From: Lachnospiraceae bacterium
GTDB lineage: Bacteria > Bacillota > Clostridia > Lachnospirales > Lachnospiraceae
Direction: 5' to 3'
DNA length: 57,353 nt
NCBI GenBank assembly: GCA_029225065.1
Contig: JAQXVT010000070.1
Coordinates: 1-57,353 of the forward strand
Shown here: one piece after another, positions 41,381 through 48,282 of the stretch
Layout of the letters: each line of letters starts with the position of its first letter
Position numbering within the stretch: the first letter of the stretch is position 1
Notes under the pieces: generated by a model
Seen by the model: the letters and a program-made list of their open reading frames with translations, nothing else
What the model was told of the DNA's origin: nothing
The model's database searches: none
Made by a program: the position numbers and the translations under genes

Positions 41381-41803
41381 ATGAGCAAAGTAGCAGTAGT
41401 TTACTGGAGCAGTACAGGCAATACAGAGGCAATGGCAAATGAAGTTGCCGAGGGAGCAAAGGCAGCAGGCGCAGAGGTTTCTGTGATGACTCCGGATGAT
41501 TTCTCCGCAGACAAGATGGATGAGTTTGATGCGATCGCATTTGGCTGTCCGGCAATGGGAGCAGAAGAGCTGGAAGAGACCGAGTTTGAGCCGATGTTCA
41601 GCGCCTGCACCGCAAAGCTTAGCGGCAAGAAGATCGCACTGTTCGGTTCTTATGGCTGGGGAGACGGCGAGTGGATGCGTACATGGGAAGAGAACTGCAA
41701 GAACGAGGGCGCAGTGCTCACACATGAGAGCGTTATCTGCCAGGAAGAGCCGGATGACGATGCAAAGGCAGCATGCCAGGAGCTTGGAAAGTCTCTCGCA
41801 TAA
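41381..41803 (+). CDS. Flavodoxin
   Basis: A 140-residue flavodoxin. The FMN phosphate loop is YWSSTGNTEAMA (about 8-19), and the isoalloxazine loops are GCPAMGAEE (about 57-65) and FGSYGWGDGEWM (about 90-101). It is an electron carrier that replaces ferredoxin when iron is short, which fits its place between iron-type promoters and the feo genes. A hairpin-like stretch with AGCCCCGGG follows the stop. AGAAAGAAGGA precedes the start. Confidence 0.93.
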   Translation: MSKVAVVYWSSTGNTEAMANEVAEGAKAAGAEVSVMTPDDFSADKMDEFDAIAFGCPAMGAEELEETEFEPMFSACTAKLSGKKIALFGSYGWGDGEWMRTWEENCKNEGAVLTHESVICQEEPDDDAKAACQELGKSLA

Positions 41804-41944
41804 AGAAGAACAGCCCCGGGTGATGCTCCAAAAGACCAGAAGGAGCTTCAAAAGAGACAGTACATCAGAAAAAAAGTTCAGAAAGAAAAGCAAAACGACA
41901 TTTCAGGCGGGCTGTCTGGTTCGCCTGAATCTTGCTGTCCTCTT

Positions 41945-42002
41945 ATTGAGAAAAATTTTCAAAAAAACTTATTGACATCTAATGTAAATTAGCATACACT
42001 AA
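41945..42002 (+). promoter_or_regulatory. feo promoter P2 with Fur-like palindrome and TTAG-N6-CTAA operator
   Basis: ATTGAGAAAAATTTTCAA (41945-41962) precedes TTGACA (41972-41977), a 17-bp spacer and TACACT (41995-42000). The operator TTAGCATACACTAA (41989-42002) covers the -10; CTAATGTAAATTAG (41979-41992) overlaps the spacer. Every element lies at the same distance from TTGACA as in P1 (39945-40026). Confidence 0.8.
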
Positions 42003-42048
42003 CGAGGAATTGAAAAAACAAATCAATAAGAAAAAGGAGGACATGATG

Positions 42049-42258
42049 ATGCCGCTCACAATGGCGAATGCTGGTGAAGAAAATATCATCAAAAGGGTAG
42101 GCGGGAAGGAAGAAACCCGCAGATTCCTGGAGAATCTCGGTTTTGTAGTAGGGGCTGCGGTTACTGTGATTTCACAGGTTGAAGGCAACATAATCGTGAA
42201 TATCAAGGACTCCAGAGTCGCGATCGGAAAAGATATGGCGAACAAAATCATGGTGTAA
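42049..42258 (+). CDS. feoA: FeoA family protein (first)
   Basis: A ~69-residue SH3-like FeoA protein: MPLTMANAGEENIIKRVGG, RRFLENLGFVVGAAVTVIS and a C-terminal VAIGKDMANKIMV. FeoA proteins assist FeoB, probably by binding its cytoplasmic domain. Three adjacent ATGs (42043, 42046, 42049) follow AAGGAGG at 42035-42041; the third gives the best spacing. A longer frame from a TTG at 42010 is unlikely. It is the first gene after promoter P2. Confidence 0.9.
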   Translation: MPLTMANAGEENIIKRVGGKEETRRFLENLGFVVGAAVTVISQVEGNIIVNIKDSRVAIGKDMANKIMV

Positions 42259-42324
42259 GCTGCCGCAGATTCTGGTTTATGCGGATGGTACAGCCAAAAA
42301 GAAAAAGGAAAGAAGGAGAGAGAC

Positions 42325-42546
42325 ATGAAGACATTGAGAGAAGTTGCGTGTGGGCAGACTGTCACAGTCAAGAGACTGCATGGCGAAGGTCCGGTTAAGA
42401 GACGTATCATGGATATGGGTATTACCAAGGGCGTTCCGGTGTTCGTAAGAAAAGTAGCACCGCTCGGCGATCCGGTAGAAGTTACCGTAAGAGGATATGA
42501 GCTGTCTTTGAGAAAAGCAGACGCTGAAATGATTGAGGTAGAGTAA
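42325..42546 (+). CDS. feoA: FeoA family protein (second)
   Basis: A 73-residue FeoA: MKTLREVACGQTVTVKRLHG, RRIMDMGITKGVPVFVRKVAPLGDP split here as RRIMDMGITKG and VAPLGDPVEVTVRGYELSLR, the classic FeoA signature. Two different FeoA proteins before FeoB are common in Clostridia. An AAGGAGAGAG site precedes the start. Confidence 0.93.
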   Translation: MKTLREVACGQTVTVKRLHGEGPVKRRIMDMGITKGVPVFVRKVAPLGDPVEVTVRGYELSLRKADAEMIEVE

Positions 42547-42564
42547 ATTTTTTTTGCCTGGTAG

Positions 42565-42578
42565 TTAGTAAATGCTAA
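42565..42578 (+). promoter_or_regulatory. TTAG-N6-CTAA operator between feoA and feoB
   Basis: TTAGTAAATGCTAA, inside GTAGTTAGTAAATGCTAATA. It is the fifth copy of the motif in 2.6 kb and lies within the feo operon, where it could control an internal promoter or act as a roadblock. Confidence 0.6.
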
Positions 42579-42693
42579 TAAAAGCAAGTTAAAAGCTACC
42601 TGCGGAAGTGGAGAACAATTCCTGTTCTACAAGGCAAATAAAAGTAAGCGTACATATCTCGTGAAAAAGTTTAAGAAAAGAGGGAAATGAAAA

Positions 42694-45186
42694 ATGGCTA
42701 TCAAAATTGCACTGGCCGGAAATCCGAACTGCGGAAAAACAACGCTGTTTAACGCACTGACCGGATCAAACCAGTTCGTAGGAAACTGGCCCGGAGTTAC
42801 GGTTGAGAAGAAGGAAGGTAAGCTGAAGGGACATAAGGATGTCATCATCATGGACCTTCCGGGTATCTATTCTCTTTCTCCGTACACACTGGAGGAAGTC
42901 GTAGCAAGAAACTATCTGATTTCTGAGCGCCCGGATGCGATCATCAACATCATTGATGGTACCAACATCGAGCGTAACCTTTATCTGTCAACCCAGATCC
43001 TGGAGCTTGGTATTCCGGTGATCATGGCGATCAACATGATGGATATTGTAGAGAAGACCGGAGACAAGATCCACATCGACAAGCTGAGCAAAAAGCTTGG
43101 ATGCGAGGTAGTTGAGATCTCAGCTCTGAAGGGCACCGGCATCACAAAGGCTGCTGAGCGTGCCGTAGCACTTGCACAGAAGAAAGGCACCATGACATCT
43201 GTACATGAATTTGCACTGGAGGTTGAGTCCGTAATCGATGAGGTTGCTGCAAAGCTTACTTCTGTACCGGAAGAGCAGAAGCGTTTCTTCGCAATCAAGC
43301 TTCTGGAGAAGGATGACAAGATCCAGGCGCAGATGACAAATGTGCCGGATGTCTCCGCACAGATCAAAGCACTGGAAGACAAGTTTGATGACGATACAGA
43401 AAGTATCATCACAAACGAGCGTTACGTTTACATTTCTTCTATCATCGGACAGTGCGTAACCAGGAAACAGACAAAAGAAAAGCTGACCACCTCAGACAAG
43501 ATCGACCGGATCGTGACCAACCGCTGGCTGGCACTGCCGATCTTCGCAGTGGTAATGTTTATCGTATATTATGTATCCGTAACTACGGTAGGTACAATCG
43601 CAACAGACTGGGCAAATGATGGTGTGTTCGGCGATGGCTGGTATCTGGCCGGTATCGGCAGAAATGCTTACGATGAAGACGCAGGCGAGTTCGACGATGC
43701 ATCCGCAATCGTAACTGCATTTGCAGAGGATGCCGGAGAAGACAGCGTAGTAGAAGCGCTTGACGCAGAGTCAGATGACTTTGATGCAGACGCAGCAACC
43801 GCAGCACTGAAAGAGTTCGCTCCGACTGTAGCTGCAGACGCAGAAGTAACCTACACAATCGAAGATGAAGGGACTCTTGCAGAAGAGGAAGCAACCGCAA
43901 CAGGTGCTGATTTCGCAGATGCAGCAGCAGTTATGGAAAAATGGAACTGTGAAGCTCCGGATCCGGCTGACTACGGTATCTGGATTCCGGGTATCCCGGC
44001 TCTTCTTGAGAACGCACTTGGCGCAGCCGGCGTAACAGACGGATGGCTGCACGGACTGATCATGGATGGTATCGTAGCCGGTGTCGGAGCCGTACTTGGA
44101 TTCGTTCCGCAGATCCTGATCCTGTTCATCTTCCTTGCATTCCTTGAGGGATGCGGCTACATGGCACGTGTTGCCTTCATCATGGACCGTATCTTCCGTA
44201 AGTTTGGTCTTTCCGGAAAATCCTTCATCCCGATGCTGATCGGTAGCGGATGTGGTATCCCGGGTATCATGGCTTCCCGTACAATCGAGAACGACCATGA
44301 CCGTAAGATGACAATTATGACCACCACCTTCATTCCGTGTGGTGCAAAGGTTCCGTTTATCGCAATGATCGCAGGTGCGATCTTCGGCGGCGCACCGTGG
44401 GTAGCACCGTCCGCATATTTCCTTGGTATCGCAGCAATCATCTGCTCCGGTATCATCCTGAAGAAGACAAAGCTCTTTGCCGGTGATCCGGCTCCGTTCG
44501 TTATGGAGCTGCCGGCTTACCACCTTCCGACCGTAGGAAGTGTACTGCGCAGCATGTGGGAGCGTGGCTGGTCCTTCATCAAGAAGGCAGGCACCATCAT
44601 CCTGTGCTCTACCATCGTAATCTGGTTCGCAACATACTTCGGAGTAGTAGATGGTCAGTTCCAGATGCTCTCTGAGGATCAGATCGACTACAGCATCCTG
44701 GCAATGATCGGTAATGCAATCAGCTGGCTGTTCATCCCACAGGGATGGGGCAACTGGCAGGCAGCAGTGGCTTCTATCACAGGCCTTGTTGCAAAAGAGA
44801 ACATCGTTGGTACTCTTGGTATTCTGTACGGCGGCGGAGACGGAAGCGTATACGCAGAGATGGCTTCCAAGTTTACAGCAATTACCGCTTACAGCTTCCT
44901 GGCATTCAACCTTCTGTGCGCACCGTGCTTTGCAGCTATGGGTGCAATCAAGCGTGAGATGAACAACACAAAGTGGTTCTGGATTGCAATCGGATATCAG
45001 TGTGGTCTTGCTTACCTCGTATCTCTGTGCGTTGCAAGAATCGGTATGCTGGTTACAGGCGCTGGCTTCAGTGTATGGACTATCGTAGCATTCGTAATTA
45101 TCATAGCATTCATCTATCTGCTGTTCCGTCCGTACAAGGAAGCAAAAACCCTTGATATGGATGTAAAGGTATCAAAAGCAAAATAA
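42694..45186 (+). CDS. feoB: Ferrous iron transport protein B with an acidic extracytoplasmic insert
   Basis: An 830-residue GTP-dependent Fe(II) importer. The N-terminal G domain has G1 GNPNCGKTTLFN (about 9-20), G3 DLPGIYSLSPY (about 54-64) and G4 NMMD (about 113). A helical regulator domain follows, then the membrane part with two Gate regions (GCGIPGIMASRTIEN near 525 and the repeat with CAPCFAAMGAIKRE near 742). Between helix one and the first Gate lies an insert (about residues 300-420) very rich in Asp, Glu and Ala. FeoB usually has ~650-720 residues, so the insert explains the length. It probably faces outside and may collect iron. Confidence 0.95.
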   Translation: MAIKIALAGNPNCGKTTLFNALTGSNQFVGNWPGVTVEKKEGKLKGHKDVIIMDLPGIYSLSPYTLEEVVARNYLISERPDAIINIIDGTNIERNLYLSTQILELGIPVIMAINMMDIVEKTGDKIHIDKLSKKLGCEVVEISALKGTGITKAAERAVALAQKKGTMTSVHEFALEVESVIDEVAAKLTSVPEEQKRFFAIKLLEKDDKIQAQMTNVPDVSAQIKALEDKFDDDTESIITNERYVYISSIIGQCVTRKQTKEKLTTSDKIDRIVTNRWLALPIFAVVMFIVYYVSVTTVGTIATDWANDGVFGDGWYLAGIGRNAYDEDAGEFDDASAIVTAFAEDAGEDSVVEALDAESDDFDADAATAALKEFAPTVAADAEVTYTIEDEGTLAEEEATATGADFADAAAVMEKWNCEAPDPADYGIWIPGIPALLENALGAAGVTDGWLHGLIMDGIVAGVGAVLGFVPQILILFIFLAFLEGCGYMARVAFIMDRIFRKFGLSGKSFIPMLIGSGCGIPGIMASRTIENDHDRKMTIMTTTFIPCGAKVPFIAMIAGAIFGGAPWVAPSAYFLGIAAIICSGIILKKTKLFAGDPAPFVMELPAYHLPTVGSVLRSMWERGWSFIKKAGTIILCSTIVIWFATYFGVVDGQFQMLSEDQIDYSILAMIGNAISWLFIPQGWGNWQAAVASITGLVAKENIVGTLGILYGGGDGSVYAEMASKFTAITAYSFLAFNLLCAPCFAAMGAIKREMNNTKWFWIAIGYQCGLAYLVSLCVARIGMLVTGAGFSVWTIVAFVIIIAFIYLLFRPYKEAKTLDMDVKVSKAK

Positions 45187-45217
45187 GGAAGCAATAAAAG
45201 ATTCATCCTGTAATTTG

Positions 45218-45272
45218 CACGGCCGGTGACGGTTCCGCGAAAGCGCACCGGTACCGGCCGTGTGTTATAAGT
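45218..45272 (+). other. GC-rich cruciform after feoB
   Basis: CACGGCCGGT / ACCGGCCGTG with an inner CGGT / ACCG stem. No T run follows, so it may stabilise the feoB mRNA end or attenuate transcription into the small peptide gene. The rest of the gap 45187-45443 shows nothing else. Confidence 0.6.
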
Positions 45273-45443
45273 GTCGCAAGTTTGTTGCGGCTGCAATTGC
45301 AAAGCTGTGAAGCTGTAAGGAAAATAGCATCAGAAATCCGAAAATGAGATTTACAGTGGTGGATTAAATGCAGCGGCAAAATATTTGAAATGCCAGGTTT
45401 TGAAGAACAGGAGCTGGCAGAAATGAAACAAGGAGGTGGCAGA

Positions 45444-45581
45444 ATGGGATCTGTAATTGTAGGACTCGTACTGGCTGGCATCGTAGGGCTGGCAGTTCGC
45501 AGTATGGTAAAGGATAAAAAGAACGGAAAATCAATCCAGTGCGGCGGCGAGTGTAAAAACTGCGGCGGCCATTGCCACTGA
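45444..45581 (+). CDS. FeoB-associated Cys-rich membrane protein
   Basis: A 45-residue peptide: one helix (MGSVIVGLVLAGIVGLAVRS) followed by a basic stretch and a Cys/His tail CGGECKNCGGHCH, which could bind ferrous iron. This is the recognised FeoB-associated peptide of Firmicutes. The start at 45444 follows AAGGAGGTGG; an in-frame start at 45390 lacks a site. It lies 257 bases after feoB and 10 before the Fur-family gene. Confidence 0.9.
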   Translation: MGSVIVGLVLAGIVGLAVRSMVKDKKNGKSIQCGGECKNCGGHCH

Positions 45582-45591
45582 GGTGATACGT

Positions 45592-46098
45592 ATGGGAAGT
45601 GAGATTATACAGATGCAGTCAGCAAAAGAACGGTATCGGGCGGAGCATAAAAAAGATGCGGCTCCGGAAGAGGTTCGCTACCAGACAACAAAGATGCAGA
45701 AGGAGCAGATCCTGAGGCAGCTGAAGGAGCAGGGCTGCAGAATCACAAAGCAGCGTCTGACTTTGCTGGACATCATTCTGGAGGAAGATTGTTCCTGCTG
45801 CAAGGAGATTTACTACAAGGCATCCTTAAAGGATCCGGGAATCGGCATGGCAACCGTTTATCGCATGGTGAACATGCTGGAGCGGATCGGAGCGATCAGC
45901 AGAAAGAATATGTATCGCATTTCCTGCGAAGAAGGATGCAAAAATCAGTCCTGCCGGATCGAGTTCAGCGATCATACCGTGTGCAGCTTTACTCCGGGGA
46001 TGTGGAATGATATCGTGCGGGCCGGACTTCGGGCGTGCGGTTACATTAAGGACGAGGACCAGGAGATCGAGAATATTGTGATGCTGGCCGCGGAGTGA
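45592..46098 (+). CDS. Fur family transcriptional regulator
   Basis: A 168-residue regulator. After a ~35-residue basic N-terminal extension comes the Fur winged helix (about 40-115): ITKQRLTLLDIILE, CSCCKEIYYKAS and the recognition segment GIGMATVYRMVNMLERIGAI. The C-terminal dimer region has CEEGCKNQSCRIEFSDH, unusually rich in Cys and His, and lacks the usual HHHH(D)H run, so its metal or specificity may differ from typical Fur. As the last gene of the feo cluster, it probably regulates it. The ATG at 45592 follows GAGGTGAT; a GTG at 45583 is an alternative. Confidence 0.88.
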   Translation: MGSEIIQMQSAKERYRAEHKKDAAPEEVRYQTTKMQKEQILRQLKEQGCRITKQRLTLLDIILEEDCSCCKEIYYKASLKDPGIGMATVYRMVNMLERIGAISRKNMYRISCEEGCKNQSCRIEFSDHTVCSFTPGMWNDIVRAGLRACGYIKDEDQEIENIVMLAAE

Positions 46099-46148
46099 GA
46101 TGCGGGGCGGCTTGAGGGCTGTAAATAAAAAGGGGATATTTAGATTGG

Positions 46149-46182
46149 AAATAGCAGGCGGGGTTCAGGGCCTGCTATTTTC
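46149..46182 (+). terminator. Terminator of the feo/fur operon
   Basis: An 11-bp stem, AAATAGCAGGC / GCCTGCTATTT, with a GGGGTTCAGG loop and TTTTC at the end. Confidence 0.88.
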
Positions 46183-46356
46183 AGGTTGTGAAGGGGCGAG
46201 GGAGAGGAACCGTCTCCATTATTCACCTAGTCTGGACTGACAGCTGTATGCTATCTCACACATCAGTCGCCAGACATATGTACAATCGGAGGCGGAGACT
46301 CCCGCCCGCCTCCTGCGTCCGGACTAAGCATTAAGTCCTAAGCCTTCTTTTTTATT
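46183..46356. other. Gap between converging fur and MBL genes
   Basis: The 174 bases include GGAGGCGGaga / CCCGCCTCC (about 46290-46315) and AGTCTGGACT (about 46230), small palindromes. CCTAAGCCTTCTTTTTT near 46340 may help terminate the minus-strand gene or the plus-strand transcript. No gene is seen. Confidence 0.5.
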
Positions 46357-47673
46357 CTATCGTTCCATACTCCAGGAGATGTCCTTCCCATCCGACCTCG
46401 CCACAATCGTCCCATGCTCGTCCGTCCGCAGCACTGTGATGCCCGCATCCGCAAGCCTCTGAAGGGTCGCCTGGTGCGGATGGCCGTAGTCGTTTCCGGC
46501 ACCTACGCTGATAACGGCCCAAGTGGGCTGGGTGTAGGCGAGGAGGAGGCTGGTGGTGGCGTTGGAGGAACCGTGGTGGCCGGGGCAGATGACGTCGCTG
46601 TAGAGATTCAGGCCGCTGCGGCACATGTCCTCCTCGCTCTGCGTCTCGGCATCTCCGGTCAGGAGAAAGCTGTTGTCTCCGTTTACAATGCGGATCGCAA
46701 TGGAATTGTTGTTGGAGTCCGTGTACGATTTGATTGGGCCGACCACAGTGAAATAAGCATCTCCCAGCTGATAATCACTTCCAGCTGTCGGGTGGTAGAC
46801 CGTTTTTCCGGCATCTGTTACCGCACTTTGGAATGAGGTATACGTTTTTGAGGTGTGTTCGTAATCGGGGCCAAGCACCGTGTCGACCTCCGTAGTGTGC
46901 AGCACACCGATCAGACCGCTTAAATGGTCTGCGTCGTAATGCGATGCGATCAGGTAGTCAAGCTTTGTGATGCCCTGACGTTTCAGATAGGCAACAACGA
47001 ACGAAGAGTGATTGCGGTCGCCTCCGTCATAGAGCAGCGCATGGTCGCCGGAGCGCACGAGAACCGACAGTCCCTGTCCGACATCGAGGTAATGGACCTC
47101 AAAATCCGTGGAACGCTTTACGGCATCGGCTGCAAGTTTGGAACCATCACCACTGCTGCCTGAACCAGAATCCGAATTCCACGGAGAAGAAAGACCGAGA
47201 GGCGTGAAAAAATAATCCTCGAGGGCAGTCCGGACATCCGCGGTGAGCGGAGCGATGACTTCATTTTGAAATGGCGTGATCACGTGCTCTGTGACTGCGC
47301 CGGAGATGGCATCCCAGACGGGAGTAATCACATGCTCAGTAAGCGGTGTAAAAACCCATTTGCGGAGCGGAGCACCGATCGTATCGTCAATTGGCGTCCA
47401 AATATGTTCATTCAGCGGTTGTAAAACATGTTCGTCAAGCGGCGTGAGCAGATACGGTTCCACGACCGATTCACAGACCGGGGAGAGGATATACGTATCG
47501 GCGGCATCCAGAAGCGATTGTGTCTGCGCCGGAAAGAGTGAACTTAAGATCCACAAAAGAAGAAGCACCGGCAGTACATATCGTCGGATGAAGCGGGGCA
47601 GCCTGCGGCGTTTTTCTTTGGCGGACTGTGTATAGTGTGGATAATTACGTTTTTTTCGATATCGTCTGTTCAT
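46357..47673 (-). CDS. Membrane-anchored metallo-beta-lactamase-fold hydrolase (ComEC-like domain)
   Basis: A 438-residue protein. A basic N-terminus and one helix (about 30-48) anchor it with the rest outside. Residues ~60-155 are a periodic segment with recurring Thr-Pro-Leu-x-Glu-His-Val units (TPLDEHVLQPLNEHIW, TPLTEHVITP, VTEHVITP). The MBL domain (about 190-430) starts HYLDVGQGLSVLV and has the metal motif SHYDADHLSGL near 265 and PGHHGSSNATT near 368. It resembles the secreted hydrolase domain of ComEC/Rec2. No channel domain is present. Possible extracellular nuclease or phosphodiesterase, not proven. The ribosome binding site is weak. Confidence 0.88.
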   Translation of the reverse strand: MNRRYRKKRNYPHYTQSAKEKRRRLPRFIRRYVLPVLLLLWILSSLFPAQTQSLLDAADTYILSPVCESVVEPYLLTPLDEHVLQPLNEHIWTPIDDTIGAPLRKWVFTPLTEHVITPVWDAISGAVTEHVITPFQNEVIAPLTADVRTALEDYFFTPLGLSSPWNSDSGSGSSGDGSKLAADAVKRSTDFEVHYLDVGQGLSVLVRSGDHALLYDGGDRNHSSFVVAYLKRQGITKLDYLIASHYDADHLSGLIGVLHTTEVDTVLGPDYEHTSKTYTSFQSAVTDAGKTVYHPTAGSDYQLGDAYFTVVGPIKSYTDSNNNSIAIRIVNGDNSFLLTGDAETQSEEDMCRSGLNLYSDVICPGHHGSSNATTSLLLAYTQPTWAVISVGAGNDYGHPHQATLQRLADAGITVLRTDEHGTIVARSDGKDISWSMER

Positions 47674-47853
47674 AGTCAGAGAATGTTATATAAATGTTGT
47701 TTGCCTGTAATGAGTTCTTGTTAATCGGTAGTCGGTTATAAGAGCAGATCGTGAATAGTCACTTTGATTTTAGAAAAAATCTGTCTGTTTTGAAGAAGAT
47801 TTATCCTGGAAAATATCTTCGAATCAACAGGAGGGACAAATCCTGGAAACAAG
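47674..47853. other. Gap upstream of the MBL gene
   Basis: AT-rich sequence. TAGTCGGTTATAAGAGCAGATCGTGAATAGTC near 47735-47765, described in parts as GCAGATCGTGAATAGTCAC and CTTTGATTTTAG, looks like a decayed copy of the dispersed repeat core. I saw no clear promoter for the MBL gene. Confidence 0.4.
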
Positions 47854-47887
47854 AAAAGCGGAGCCGGAAAATCCAGCCCCGCTTTTG
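47854..47887 (-). terminator. Terminator of the cold-shock gene
   Basis: AAAAGCGGaGC / GCcCCGCTTTT with an inner CCGG / CC.G pairing, 13 bases past the stop codon; TTTTCTTG follows on the minus strand. Confidence 0.85.
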
Positions 47888-47899
47888 ACATACGGTATC

Positions 47900-48100
47900 T
47901 TAAAGTTTTACTACATTAGCTGCCTGCATTCCGCGAGCGCCTTCTGTCAAATCATAAGAAACTGCCTGTCCTTCTTCGAGAGTCTTGAAGCCTTCTCCCT
48001 GGATTGCAGAAAAATGTACGAATACGTCAGATCCGTTCTCTCCTGTAATAAAACCATAGCCTTTTTCTGCATTGAACCACTTTACTGTACCCTTGTTCAT
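47900..48100 (-). CDS. Cold-shock domain protein (CspA family)
   Basis: A 66-residue single cold-shock domain with both RNA-binding motifs: KGYGFIT (RNP1, about 13-19) and VFVHFSAIQ (RNP2, about 26-34). It begins [14 protein letters not shown]. Family members bind single-stranded RNA, act as RNA chaperones and can prevent transcription termination. The start at 48100 follows AGGAGGTACCATC. Its ~125-nt leader contains a strong terminator-like hairpin (48136-48200), so it is probably controlled by attenuation. Confidence 0.95.
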   Translation of the reverse strand: MNKGTVKWFNAEKGYGFITGENGSDVFVHFSAIQGEGFKTLEEGQAVSYDLTEGARGMQAANVVKL

Positions 48101-48135
48101 GATGGTACCTCCTAACCTTTTACAAGTGACCGGGC

Positions 48136-48200
48136 AAAAAATTTCACTCACTATTATAGATTATAAAGGTTTATTTCATGGTCTATAATAGTGAGTGAAA
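48136..48200 (-). promoter_or_regulatory. Attenuator-like terminator in the cold-shock gene leader
   Basis: A perfect 19-bp stem (48142-48160 with 48182-48200; arms read TTTCACTCACTATTATAGA and its complement) encloses a 21-base loop. On the minus strand it is followed without a gap by six T residues (48141-48136). This has every feature of an intrinsic terminator, yet it lies between the promoter and the start codon. Expression would require readthrough or refolding. Confidence 0.85.
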
Positions 48201-48231
48201 CTAATGAACCAGTCAATCTTTATGCACTCTC

Positions 48232-48259
48232 ATTATAGCACAAACTGAGGGGGTGTCAA
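48232..48259 (-). promoter_or_regulatory. Promoter of the cold-shock gene
   Basis: On the minus strand TTGACA (48259-48254), a 16-bp spacer and TATAAT (48237-48232): both boxes are consensus. Transcription should start near 48225. Confidence 0.85.
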
Positions 48260-48282
48260 GTAAAATACTGAAAATTCGCTAC

